Source of the DNA: Tetradesmus obliquus
Taxonomy: Eukaryota; Chlorophyta; Chlorophyceae; Sphaeropleales; Scenedesmaceae
Assembly: GCA_030272155.1 (NCBI GenBank)
Contig: CP126206.1
Coordinates: 1,302,001 to 1,366,000 of the forward strand
Reading direction: 5' to 3'
DNA: 64,000 bases
Shown here one piece after another: positions 38,211-46,214 of this stretch. The notes under the pieces are model-generated. The model searched no databases and had not been told where the DNA came from. It saw nothing but the letters and a program-made list of their open reading frames with translations. The position numbers were made by a program, and so were the translations under genes. Every line of letters begins with the position of its first letter. The stretch's first letter is position 1.

Positions 38211-39267
38211 GCATATATGCAAATCATTGAGCACCAGGGATTGGATGTGCTGCGTGTGAAGGCTGTGCTGTGAGGTGGCAAACGACTGCCGCACCTGCAG
38301 CAGCAGCAGCAGCAGCCAGCATGAGCACAGCATGAGTAGCACCAACAGACCACGTGGACGCCCAAATGCAATTTGCACCCTGCATACAACTGCAGCGCCG
38401 CCACACATGGTATTGCACCCGTTGGGACTGAGGATGGCAGGCGGTCGTACAGCATGGTCATGCGCAGCAGCAGCATCTGCAATGGACGTAAAGGTAGATG
38501 TAACAATCTCAAATCAAATCAAGAATTCAACATCAGCACCAGCACACTCACCTGCTCAGGCAGTGGTGCGTCAGAGTTGTATGGCAGCAGCTGGCTCCTG
38601 TCATGGATGGCGAAGATACATAGCACAAGGTATCACAATGCGGCATATACCTCCTAGATACAAGTGAAGTAAGGACGATCAGATACCAACACATACCTGC
38701 TCTGGCAGTGGCGCAGCAGGGTCATACGGCAGTGGCTGGCTCCTGTCCTGGCCGGCAATGGGTGTGAACTTTGTCTGAATGAACAGCTCTGAGCGGGGAA
38801 TGCTGTGGGCCTGCATGCATAAGGAAGTTGCGCAACAACTGCAGTGTGAACTTTGTCTGGATGAATAGCTCGGAGCGTGGGATGCCGTGGGCCTGCAGGC
38901 ATAAGGAAGTTGCGCAAAAACTGCAGTGTGAACTTTGTCTGGATGAATAGCTCGGAGCGTGGGATGCCGTGGGCCTGCAGGCATAAGGAAGTTGCGCAAA
39001 AACTGCGGTGTGAACTTTGTCTGGATGAACAGCTCTGAGCGTGGGATGCCGTGGGCCTGCAGACAGCATTGCAGCATGTTTATGTATGTGCGCTGGACAT
39101 GAACGTGGGTGCATGGTCTACTGGGCACGTGGTGCTGCTACATCATCACAAGGCAGTAACATCAGCGTTGGCAACAGCAACAGCACTACTGCAAGTACAC
39201 ACCCACCTGCTGCAGCCTCAGCAGCGCCTGCCCCACCAGGTCCTCCCTGTAGTGCTCGAGCTGGCAC

Positions 39268-39299
<32 letters not shown>

Positions 39300-40230
39300 G
39301 TAGCGCACCACCTTCCACCCACCCGCTACACCCACCAGGTCCTCCCGGTCTGGCAGTAGGAGCAGCAGCAACAACAGCAGTAGCAGCAGCAGCAGCAATG
39401 CTATGTACCCACCTGCTGCAGCTTCAGCAGTGCCACTCCTACTAGGTCCTCCCTGTAGTGCTTGGGCTGGCAGGCGGTGTCTATGCCCCTGAACCCTGCC
39501 AGCACCGCCTGCTCCACCAGCTCGGCTGCAGCAGCAGCAGCAGCAGCAGGAGGAGAAGGAGGTGGGTTGCGTCGATGCCCCTGAACCCTGGCAGCACCGC
39601 CTGCCTGGCAGCATGCATGCGTTGGAGCTGAGACCGCTTACATCTGCTGCTGCTGCTGTTGCAGCCTTTGCACAACACACCACCCAAGGCCTGGCAGCTG
39701 CCCACCAGTGCGCTGCATTCAGAGGGCGTGTAGCCCAGGGGCGCCGCTCCTTGCCAAACATGCCCTCTCACGCCTCAGCTCACCCGGCTTGGCAGGAGCT
39801 GTAGTGCGGCCTGGGTAGCCACTCACGCACTCACACACTCACTCACCTGTGCGCTCCTTCTTTCATGCTGTGCAGAAGGTCTTTCATGCTGTGCAGGAGG
39901 TCTTTCATGCTGTGCAGTAGATCATGCGCGGCATGTGCAGACCTGCGCCACTGGCAGCCTGACTAGTCTGGACCTGCTGATGATGGCTGCGCTGGAACCC
40001 CAGCTCAGCGCACGCTGCTGCTGCTGCTGCGGCGGCGGTCCCTTACATTGCTGGCGTGACAGGCAGGCCTATCAGGTGCCCCACACCACACCCGGCACAC
40101 ATTGTTGAAAACAGCTGGCAACCAGTCCCCGCTTACCTGTGCGCTCCTTCTTCCAGGCAGTGCCGTAGATCATGCGAGGCATGTGTAGACCAGCCAGCGT
40201 CTTCACAGTGGCTGCATGCTGCGCCTGCAT
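15570..40230 (-). CDS. Aldo/keto reductase with a 20.4-kb last intron
   Basis: NAD(P)H-dependent oxidoreductase of the aldo/keto reductase superfamily, plant/algal type. Exons (minus strand): 40230-40137, 39525-39413, 38810-38697, 38149-38047, 37790-37753, 36796-36702, 36262-36103, 15734-15570; 882 nt, 293 residues, all phases closing. Start ATG at 40230 gives MQAQHAATVKTLAGLHMPRM; the frame stays open upstream but without an ATG. The catalytic tetrad is recognisable: D in GFRGIDTACQP, Y in KHYRED, K in FIQTKFTP, H in DSLVLHSPLP. Further family marks are VGQLGISNIYDL, KPAVVQNRF and GVTYQSFWTLTANP. The last exon supplies RFVIQLGCVPLNGT and the C-terminal helix. Six introns are 256-956 bp; the last is 20,368 bp and contains other genes. 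Whether it is spliced across that distance is unproven. Substrate unknown. Confidence 0.85.
15797..15985 (-). repeat. Decayed copies of the last two reductase exons
   Basis: About 15797-15865 copies the acceptor and start of the terminal exon (VWYNCVIQPGC instead of VWYRFVIQLGC). About 15932-15985 copies the end of the penultimate exon with its donor (SAAV/EPEQ coding, now with stops). They lie at the low-coordinate edge of the 20-kb insert. Confidence 0.8.
16221..16912 (-). pseudogene. Two-exon 3' fragment of unknown gene, copy A
   Basis: Exons 16912-16646 (GIQAAADNFVSALRLARRLL ... GATLSTDE) and 16298-16221 (ARDWLEELWMLDLPPAVDSG, stop) correspond to the last two exons of the plus-strand gene at 32695-34539. 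Both frames are intact, but the upstream exons of the parent are absent, so it is a 3' fragment. The first exon is two codons longer than in the parent. Confidence 0.65.
17331..17349 (+). repeat. Poly-G tract, 19 nt (copy A)
   Basis: Uninterrupted run of 19 G after GCTCCC. The same site has 26 G in copy B and 30 G in copy C. Confidence 0.95.
18022..20750 (+). CDS. HNH-nuclease-like protein, copy A
   Basis: Exons with closing phases: 18022-18253, 18438-18685, 18945-19126, 19721-19915, 20250-20466, 20634-20750; 396 residues. A poly-Gln start (MQQQQ) is followed by a helical region and then a core with AHLFKHSW and, about 18 residues on, NINDPANGLLLIKPLEEAF and NNGYMCITWEG, the spacing and sequence style of HNH_2-type endonuclease domains in algae and fungi. 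After that come FHLRFSDLHGKLLTFRT and a basic RPFRRCLIFQARYAARQAL helix. The tail is acidic. An AG at 18004-18005 precedes the ATG, so an upstream exon is possible. Introns have ordinary pyrimidine tracts, with no CTG repeats or exon copies. Nuclease activity is not shown; host-defence, homing or housekeeping roles are all open. Confidence 0.7.
20991..21521 (+). pseudogene. UPF0060/YnfA-like membrane protein, 3' exons only, copy A
   Basis: Exons 20991-21076 (GLMAYGLIPTLQPEGATFSR VYAVYG) and 21378-21521 (GVFVIMSYGWGWLTDHDRPD, CLALAGVSICWFWPRK, stop) join in phase and match the second half of the small bacterial UPF0060 (YnfA) membrane family, whose core motif is RVYAAYGG. The first exon enters in phase 1, so an earlier exon is needed, but the family's N-terminal helix is not visible between the HNH stop at 20750 and 20990. 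Either that exon is far upstream or this is a captured fragment. Confidence 0.65.
21522..23277. other. Rest of unit A: no recognised gene
   Basis: ORFs of 60-130 codons occur on both strands but none shows homology or splice continuity I can defend. 22990-23277 is homologous in inverse orientation to about 34680-34970. Confidence 0.5.
23431..24122 (-). pseudogene. Two-exon 3' fragment of unknown gene, copy B
   Basis: Same as copy A: minus-strand exons 24122-23856 and 23508-23431 with intact frames, lacking the parent gene's upstream exons. Confidence 0.65.
24541..24566 (+). repeat. Poly-G tract, 26 nt (copy B)
   Basis: Same site as 17331-17349, expanded by 7 G. Confidence 0.95.
25239..27942 (+). 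CDS. HNH-nuclease-like protein, copy B
   Basis: Second complete copy, about 389 residues, one 7-residue repeat (LVRQQDV) shorter than copy A because a 21-bp duplication is absent near 25730. Splice sites, AHLFKHSW, NGLLLIKPLEEAF and the acidic C-terminus match copy A. Keeping frame after the indel suggests either recent duplication or constraint. Confidence 0.7.
28183..28713 (+). pseudogene. UPF0060/YnfA-like 3' exons, copy B
   Basis: Same two exons as copy A (28183-28268 and 28570-28713), intact and in phase, again without a visible N-terminal exon. Confidence 0.65.
30623..31313 (-). pseudogene. Two-exon 3' fragment of unknown gene, copy C
   Basis: Third inverted copy of the ARDWLEELWMLDLPP and GIQAAADNF exons. 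It differs from A and B by loss of one A in the intron. Confidence 0.65.
31732..31761 (+). repeat. Poly-G tract, 30 nt (copy C)
   Basis: Longest of the three homologous G-runs (19, 26, 30). Confidence 0.95.
32385..32528 (+). pseudogene. UPF0060 terminal exon, copy C
   Basis: Intact 48-codon terminal exon with substitutions (WLIDHD and DIVGS instead of WLTDHD and DILGS). The preceding UPF0060 exon is lost in the deletion, so it cannot encode the domain here. Confidence 0.75.
32695..34539 (+). CDS. Unidentified helical protein gene, parent of the inverted fragments (partial model)
   Basis: Exons with good splice sites: 32695-32816 (AIEAEADSKQ ... MLDGDSR), 33070-33138 (FRIDIAPPSPLPPSTDFTQH), 33338-33517 (AMEAHGAAEQLRQAAEVESQ), 33865-34125 (GIQAAADNFVTALRLARRLL ... 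GATLSTDE) and 34462-34539 (ARDWLEELWMLDLPP, acidic end, stop). The last three join in phase 0. The junction 33138 to 33338 does not keep frame, so an exon is missing from my model or the gene is broken there. Conserved open frames between this and the inverted fragments suggest real coding. The protein is Ala/Leu-rich and helical; I do not recognise the family. A start codon is not assigned (an ATG at 32628 is nearby). Confidence 0.55.
33300..33329 (+). repeat. CTG tract before acceptor 33337
   Basis: About ten CTG units followed by CTCCCTTCCTGCAG. This gene has the host-type CTG acceptor, unlike its inverted fragments and the HNH gene. Confidence 0.85.
33610..34970 (+). repeat. Region with inverted homology to the 7.2-kb units
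   Basis: Aligns in reverse complement with about 23000-24700 (and equivalents): shared CGGTACCTGGCCTGCCGCCG, the two terminal exons, CTGTATGCTGCCACTGTCTGG and TTCGGATCTGGCAGGGTT. Divergence is well above that between units A and B. It begins inside the intron after 33517, which explains why the inverted copies lack upstream exons. Confidence 0.8.
35013..35230 (-). mobile_element. Possible 3' end of a non-LTR retroelement or SINE
   Basis: On the minus strand a block of unusual composition ends in GTCCCGAAAGTG followed by three TATTG pentamers (35015-35032), the kind of short tandem tail seen at 3' ends of some LINE/SINE elements. A 63-codon minus ORF covers the block. No reverse transcriptase or full element is present; weak call. 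Confidence 0.3.
35231..35868. other. High-coordinate flank of the 20-kb insert, no recognised gene
   Basis: No ORF with homology or splice consistency. It borders an intact copy of the reductase penultimate exon at 35875-35983. Confidence 0.5.
35875..35983 (-). repeat. Intact donor-side copy of the reductase penultimate exon
   Basis: Repeats the last about 108 bases of exon 36262-36103 (TYQSFWTLTANPDALKSAAV, then GCEPEQ) plus a GT donor, with an open frame. The 20-kb insert lies between this copy and the decayed copy at 15932-15985. Confidence 0.85.
36267..36340 (-). repeat. CAG tract (CTG on the sense strand) before the acceptor of exon 36262-36103
   Basis: About 24 units with one CAA interruption, reading CTG on the reductase sense strand and abutting its acceptor. 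Confidence 0.95.
36797..37470 (-). repeat. Five acceptor-side copies of reductase exon 36796-36702
   Basis: Going upstream on the minus strand, copies of the acceptor and exon start (CTGCAG + VGQLGISN... coding) end near 36919, 37043, 37192, 37319 and 37468, increasingly decayed. Spacers share AACATGTTAT-like sequence and GGTGCATGCTC. Only the copy at 36796 continues into a full exon with donor. Confidence 0.9.
37794..37856 (-). repeat. (CAG)21 next to a reductase acceptor
   Basis: Reads (CTG)21 on the sense strand, directly before the acceptor of exon 37790-37753. Confidence 0.95.
38157..38300 (-). repeat. CAG tract plus acceptor-side exon copy
   Basis: 38157-38207 is (CAG)17, next to the acceptor of exon 38149-38047. 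38228-38298 is an upstream copy of that exon start (VRQSFATSQHSLHTQHIQSL), itself preceded by another short CAG tract at 38297-38316. Confidence 0.9.
38811..39066 (-). repeat. Three tandem acceptor-side copies of reductase exon 38810-38697
   Basis: Units of about 80 bp contain GCAG, then the coding start HGIPRSELFIQTKFT, then a spacer GCAACTTCCTTATGCCTGCAG (sense strand). They are nearly identical to one another, so this expansion is recent. Confidence 0.9.
39190..39412 (-). repeat. Donor-side copies of reductase exon 39525-39413 with CAG tracts
   Basis: Copies of the exon end (HYREDLVG coding) lie at about 39200-39260 and 39325-39352, separated by CAG-type tracts. A further decayed copy of the exon start is upstream at about 39570-39605. 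Confidence 0.8.
39840..39950 (-). repeat. Decayed copy of reductase exon 1 end with a 21-bp triplication
   Basis: GTGCGCTCCTTCTTTC and GATCATGCGCGGCATGTG match exon 1 (40137-40230). Between them TCTTTCATGCTGTGCAG is repeated three times. Confidence 0.8.
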
Positions 40231-40580
40231 TGTGCCACACTGCTGCTGCTGCTGCTGTTTGGATTTGCTGCTGCTGTGAGAGCTCCTGCTGCTGGCTTTG
40301 TTGGTGTTGCAAAGCGACCTGTTATTTGAGGTGTATGTCTGCTGGCTGAGTCGCAAGGCTGCTGCTGCTGCTGCTGGTGGTGGTGCTGGTGCCAGTGCTG
40401 CTGCTGGTGGTGGTTGTGGTGCTGCTACAGCCTGTAGTAGTGCTTTGGTGGAAGACCTTTCAAGGATGAGCAGCAAGATTCAGAGAAGACGTGCTGTAAT
40501 GTTCAACGGCAAAGCAAAGAGTTTGATTTACTTTCAAGGCCAATAAGTGCTCTTGCAGGAAAGCACCCCTGCAACCTGGC
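40231..40580. promoter_or_regulatory. Shared divergent promoter region (inferred)
   Basis: 350 bp separate the reductase ATG (40230, minus) from the first in-frame ATG of the phosphatase (40581, plus). No defined box is recognised; the call rests on head-to-head arrangement only. A (TGGTGGTGCTGG)-like G-rich stretch lies at about 40374-40430. Confidence 0.4.
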
Positions 40581-42865
40581 ATGACACAACGCGTGACACA
40601 GGTTGAGTGCGTTCAAACGAGCAGCGCGCCAAGCCTCGGCATGGCGTTGCTAGCTTTCACACGAGCATCTGCCTTGCTGATAAGGCAGTACAACCCGCAC
40701 GTTGCACCAGGTGGTTTCCACAACACACGCAGCAGGACGCTCGCACTTGCTCGCAGCAGCAGCAGTAGCAGCAGGACCTCTCGCATCATGGGCAAGCGTA
40801 AGGAGCAAGATGAGCTCAGCAGCGAAGAGCTTGACGATGAGGTCGAAGTAAAAGCGAAACCGAAGAAGCCTCGGGCCCCACGTGCAAAGAAAGTGGCAGA
40901 GCCAAGCGTAGACGAACTGGGATACAACATCGAGCCTCCCTCGCTCATCTGGAAGTAAGGAAGCCTTTTTCAAGTATCATTACGCAAAGATGTAGTGAAT
41001 GCGCTTGCAGCAGCGCTCAAACGGCACCTGTATGCGTGCTTGCAGGGACTTTGGCACCAAGCCCAATGCCAAGATTGCTGCCTTTGATCTGGTGAGGCAA
41101 GGCTGCTGCAGAGGCAGATGGAGAAACAAACAGCAGCATCAACAGCAGCTTCAGCAGTGTATGGCGTGTGTGCTGGTGGGACGTAGCTGGAGCCAGCAAA
41201 CAATCCAGCAGCTGTACTGCTTTTGGTAGTGCCACAGCAGCGGGTGAGGCACGCAATGAGTTGCACCAAGTGCCATCGTGCACCGCGTGCCTGTGTGTAA
41301 ACTGCTGCATCATCGTTCTACAAGGCACCAGAACTGACAGCAACAGCGAGCCGCATTCAGGAGAACCAGCAGCAGGTGGCGCATGCCTAGGTGTTCGTTT
41401 ACTGCAAGAAATCAGTGCGGCTTCAGCCGCCTGCTGATGTGGAAGACCGGAAGACCATGTGCTCCTCAAGCACACACTGCCTCACACAAAAGTGACAAGG
41501 AAAGATTACACACACTTACTTCCTGCTGCAGTGCACCCTGAAGCAAAGCAGCAAGAAAGTAACACCATCACCAACAGCGTAACAGCTGTTATTACATACA
41601 ACTGCTTGCAGGACGGCACGCTGGCGGAGGTCGAGAGCGGCACGAATTTTCCCCAAGCACACATTATTCTCTAAGCTGCACTGCACACCAAAGCAAAGTA
41701 ACGTGAACTCAACATCATAAATAACAACACAAACATGTTGCAAACCATAATCTGCCTGCAGGACGGCACGCTGGTGGAGGTCAAGAGTGGCGCGCAGTTC
41801 CCCAAGCACGCGGGCGACTGGCGCTGGTTCAACAAGAAAGTCCCAGCCAAGCTGGCAGAGTTTGCGGAGGAGGGTTACAAGATCGTGCTGTTCACGTGAG
41901 TGACATGTGCCGTTGCCTTAACTTGCTGCTGTGATGTTTTAGCCGCTGCATTGCTGGTTCAACAAAACAGTTACCAGCAAAGCTGGCAGAGTTACAAGAG
42001 GGTGCTGTTCACGTGAGTGCATCGTGCTGTGTAGATGTGAGTTGCTGCTGTATTGGTGCAGCTGCTGCATTGCTGGTTCAGCACAAAAGTGCCCAAAAGC
42101 TGGCAGAGTTTGCGGAGGAGGGTTACAAGATCGTGCTGTTCACGTGAGCGAGCGCTGCTGGATTGCTTGGCATTTGGTGTCCACGGTCAGGGGTTACGTG
42201 TAAAAGACCTAGGGATGCCCTGCAGCAGCACTTTACGCGTGTTCCGCTGTTCATGTTCGTGAGGCGCTGACTGCGCTGGCTGCAGCTGCAGCGCGGTTGC
42301 AGCTGCTGTGCTGTGCATGCGGATGACTGGCACTGTTGTAGCTGCTGCATTGCTGGTTTGACCAGAATGTGCCTGCAAAGCTTGCTTGGTTTGCATAGGA
42401 AGGGTACAAAATCGTGCTGTTCATGTGAATTGGGGGCTGCCTTGCTGCTTTAGGATCGGTATGTTTGCTCTGCTCACCTTCTCTTGCTTGTGTTGTGCCC
42501 TTTTGCTGCTGCTGCTCCTGCTGCTGCTGCTGCTGCAGCAACCAGGGCAGCATAAAGTCAGCGCTGGGCGGGGCAGCAGCTAAGAAGGTCAAGGGCCGGA
42601 TAGACGACATCGCCAAGAAGGCGAGTCACCCTAATGATGCAGTTGTACCTGATTGTGTCGTATTCCAGTGCATGTCTGTTCTTGTGTCGACACCTACTTT
42701 GGTGAGCCCGTACCATTCTCCTTCTGATGTACCACACAGTGCACACAGCCTGTGCACTGTGCTGCAGATGCACAGCCTCTACCCCAGTTTTGTTTTTGCT
42801 GCTGCTGTGCTGCCCCTTTGGTTTGTTGGCTGCTGCTCATGCCTTTGACTTTACGTATGCACTGC

Positions 42866-42897
<32 letters not shown>

Positions 42898-42956
42898 TTC
42901 ATGTGTACCTTCTGCTACATACTCTCCTCGCTCCCGCAGCTCAAGCTGGGCACATG

Positions 42957-43011
<55 letters not shown>

Positions 43012-44247
43012 TTGCTAATCTGTTCTGTTCTGAAGCTCAAGGAAGAGCACAAGCTGGACGTTCCGTGGCAGGTCTTCATCGCGCCGCAGATGACGCCTGG
43101 TGACGCAATGCGTAAGCCTGCCCCGGGCATGTGGCAGTTCATGCTGGAGCACTGCAACGGCGGGCTGCAGCCAGGTGGGCGCACGCTGTTTGGCTGTAAG
43201 TTCATGTCATAACAGTAGATTGCTGCCTGGGGCATGATGCAAAAGCCTGCCTCCAAGCATGTGGCACTTGACACTAGAGCACTGCAACAGGGGCCTGCAG
43301 CTAAATGGGCAGGATATATGGGTTGCTATTGGTATTGCCTGCCTGCTCTGTTGCCCGCCATCCCTTCTCTTCAGACATGAGGCGGTGCTTCTCTGTGATT
43401 GCTGCTGCTGCTGCTGCTGCTGCTGCTATCCCACCTGCCAGGCTTGAAACAGTGCTTCTCTGTGATTGACCATGCTGCTGCTGCTGCTGCTGCCTTCCCA
43501 TCCTGCCAGACATGAAGCAGTGCTTCTCTGTGATTGACCATGCTGCTGCTGCTGCTGCTGCCTTCCCATCCTGCCAGACATGAAGCAGTGCTTCTTTGTG
43601 GGTGACGCTGATGGCACTGCCGGGACACACAGCGACAGCGACCTGTAAGTTATTGTTGGGGGTGCATGCAGGCTGAAACAACACCATATTACGACATCCT
43701 GTGCACAGCTCAGTGCACATGAATGGCCGGTGTTTTTTACTTGCAGCACCAGCTGTATGTTTGCAGCACCATATGTGTTTTTGCTGCACCACCTTGCTGT
43801 TTGCAGCGCTATCTGTTTGCCTGCAGCACCAGCTTTGCTGCGGTCATCGCAGGACAGCACGTACCACAGCCACTGCATGCTGTTCCATGGCATGTGGATG
43901 AATGCAGGATGTGTTGCGTGACACAGGTATGCTTGAACGATTATGTGTGTGCACTGGCGCCGCTGCTGCTGCTGCTGCTGCCTGCTGCTGCTGCTGCTGC
44001 CTGCTGCTGCTGCTGCTGCTGCTGCCGCCTGCAGCGGGTTTGCCAAGGCTGTGGGCATCACCTTCAAAACACCAACAGAGGTGTTCGGGTGAGGAACAGC
44101 TATGGAGCCTCTGTGTGTATTTTATGTGGTTCACATGGTGTTTGTTCGTTCAGCAGTGATGCACATGTCACCAGCAGTGATGCACATGTCACCGGCAGTG
44201 ATGCACATGTCACCGGCAGTGATGCACATGTCACCGGCGGCGTTGAC

Positions 44248-44280
<33 letters not shown>

Positions 44281-44532
44281 GGGTTTGCTGCTGCTAATTC
44301 GACCCATGGAAGGCAAAACTAGCCTGAGCGCTGAGCGCTGAGCAGCGCAAGGCAGCCATGGAAGCCATACTGACCTGCTTCTGCTGCTGCCGCTGCCTCT
44401 GCTGCTGCTGCTGCTGCTGCTGCCGCTGCCGCTGCTGCTGCTGCTGCTGCTGCCAAACAGGCCCATGGAGGGCAAGGCCAGCCTCAGTGCAGAACAGCGC
44501 AAGGCGGCCATGGAGGCTGCACACAACCCACA

Positions 44533-44603
<71 letters not shown>

Positions 44604-46045
44604 TACAGGCCTATGGAGGGCAAAGCCAGCCTCAGTGCAGAGCAGCGCAAGGCGGCCATGGAGGCTGCACACAGCGGCAGCGGGCCCAACGCTGAGCTGG
44701 TGCTGCAGTTTGAGCAGCTGTCTAAAGATACATTTGAGGCCATCAAGCGGGGTGAAGGGGATGCATTTCGGGCCAGTGCTTACAAGAAGGTGGCGGAGGT
44801 GCGCGTTATTTGGCTCAATGGTTTCCTTTATTTGGTTCATTCCTTGTTCAATAGTGGCTTGTAACCAGCTTGTAGCAGCAGCACGGCGGCAGCGTGACCT
44901 TCGTGGAGGCGGAGCAGAATCTGAGAAGGTATGTGGCGGCAGCGGGCCCAACGCTGAGCTGGTGCTGCAGTTTGAGAAGCTGTCAAAAGATACATTTGAG
45001 GCGATCAAGCGGGGTGAAGGGGATGCCTTCCGTGCTTCCGCATACAAGAAGGTAGCAGAGGTGCGTGCCGTTTGACTGTGGCTTTGAATCACATGTTTCT
45101 ATGCCTTCTATTTTCATGAGTAGCTTGTGCGGAGCAGGTACGGCAGCACGGCGGAAGCTTGATTCGTCTGGAGGTGGCTCAAGATTGATTACGGTAGGTG
45201 GCGGCACCGGGCCCAACGCTGAGCTGGTGCTGCAGTTTGAGCAGCTGTCTAAAGATACATTTGAAGCCATCAAGAGGGGCGAGGGAGATGCCTTCCGAGC
45301 CAGTGCTTACAAGAAGGTGGCGGAGGTGGCCGTAGTGCATGCTGTTTCACTTAGCAAAACCCATCTGTTGCTTGTGGCGCAACATCAATGTTGACAGCAA
45401 CAGGCTTGCTGTGTTTGCACCTGCTGAAACGAAAGCGCTGCACCAACTGTGTCTGCTGAAACACCTGCTGAAACCTTAACCCTGCGCAGGCGCTGGCCAC
45501 GTTCCCCAGCAAGATCAGCACAGACAACCTGAAGGAGGTTGGAAAGCTCAAGGGCGTGGGCAAGGGCAGCCTGGACAAGGTGAGTTGTTATTGCGTTACA
45601 TTATGTCATGTCAATGTTGTGTAATTAGGCATAAAATGAGATCATGTCTGTCGGCCAGCAGACAACCTGAAGGAACTTGGCAAGCTCAAGGGCGTGGGCA
45701 AGGGCAGCCTGGACAAGGTGAGTTGTTATTGTGTTACATTATGTCCTGTTAATGTTATATATTTAGGCATAAAATGAGATGATGTCTGTCGGCCAGCAGA
45801 CAACCTGAAGGAGGTTGGAAGGCTCAAGGCCGTGGGCAGGGCAGCCTGGACAAGGTCAGGCAGTGTTAGTCTACGTTGTGACATGTTACACAATGCTTTT
45901 GGTGTGACTGTTTGCTATATCAGGACAGTGGAGTATTGCTACTTGCAGGTCTGCTGATTTGCTGGCTAATGCAGCAGATTAAGAAGTTCCAGTAGTGCCA
46001 GTGCAGCTGCACCAACATCTACCTGACGCAGCTGCTGCTGCTGCC

Positions 46046-46083
<38 letters not shown>

Positions 46084-46214
46084 TGCAGATCAAGAAGTAC
46101 CTGGAGTGCGGCCACATCCAGGGCGAGGAGGGAGCAGCAGCAGCAGCAGCGGAGCAGCAGCAGCAGAAGGAGACGTTCAGCAAGGCAACAGAGGCGGCCA
46201 TGCAGTTCATGTGA
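40581..46214 (+). CDS. Polynucleotide 3'-phosphatase fused to a Pol beta-type lyase/HhH domain
   Basis: Exons closing in phase: 40581-40954, 41046-41091, 41762-41895, 42539-42620, 43036-43174, 43578-43644, 44035-44088, 44609-44798, 45490-45579, 46089-46214; 433 residues. The HAD phosphatase has FDLDGTLVE (motif I, split by an intron), VLFTNQGS (II), MRKPAPGMW (III Lys) and FVGDADGTAGTHSDSD (IV), as in the PNKP/ZDP/Tpp1 3'-phosphatases; no kinase domain. The C-terminal part (about residues 320-405) matches the 8-kDa domain of DNA polymerase beta: ASAYKKVAEALATFPSKI, then KLKGVGKGSLDKIKKYL, with a Lys at the position of the lyase nucleophile. Predicted role: cleaning 3'-phosphate ends and perhaps 5'-dRP ends in break repair. 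In-frame ATGs at 40641 and 40788 could give other N-termini. The intron after 42620 has a GC donor. Confidence 0.85.
41610..41670 (+). repeat. Acceptor-side copy of phosphatase exon 41762-41895
   Basis: TTGCAG + GACGGCACGCTGGCGGAGGT repeats the start of the exon that carries the catalytic Asp codon; it decays after about 55 bases. Donor-side copies of the same exon's end follow at about 41955-42015, 42070-42150 and 42335-42430. Confidence 0.85.
43370..43577 (+). repeat. Three acceptor-side copies of the motif IV exon, 68-bp units
   Basis: Units of (CTG)n + TTCCCATCCTGCCAG + ACATGAAGCAGTGCTTCT at about 43375, 43440 and 43508, before the functional one at 43578. The last two are almost identical. 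Confidence 0.9.
44153..44238 (+). repeat. Four tandem 21-bp repeats
   Basis: CAGTGATGCACATGTCACCGG repeated four times in an intron of the phosphatase gene; the unit contains the near-palindrome TGATGCACATGTCA. Confidence 0.95.
44286..44608 (+). repeat. Two acceptor-side copies of exon 44609-44798 and (CTG)22
   Basis: A broken copy at 44300-44365 (PMEGKTSLSAE then stop) and a good copy at 44459-44525 (PMEGKASLSAEQRKAAMEAA), each preceded by a CTG/CCG tract. 44535-44600 is a pure (CTG)22 before the functional acceptor. Confidence 0.9.
44938..45328 (+). repeat. Two intact donor-side copies of the lyase-domain exon
   Basis: 44938-45060 and 45200-45327 repeat the exon segment GPNAELVLQFEQLSKDTFEA to SAYKKVAE with open frame and GT donors, after the copy used in my model (44609-44798). 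AGs precede both, so alternative or additional inclusion is possible. Confidence 0.9.
45650..45860 (+). repeat. Two donor-side copies of HhH exon 45490-45579
   Basis: About 45659-45719 (DNLKELGKLKGVGKGSLDK with GTGAGTTGTTATT donor) and 45799-45855 (one base lost in GGCCGTGGGCAGGGCAGC, breaking the frame). Confidence 0.9.

Noticed and set aside
44938-45328. Treating the repeated lyase exons as additional mandatory exons
   Set aside because: One copy is enough for a complete Pol beta-like domain and the phases close without the others; left as possible alternatives.
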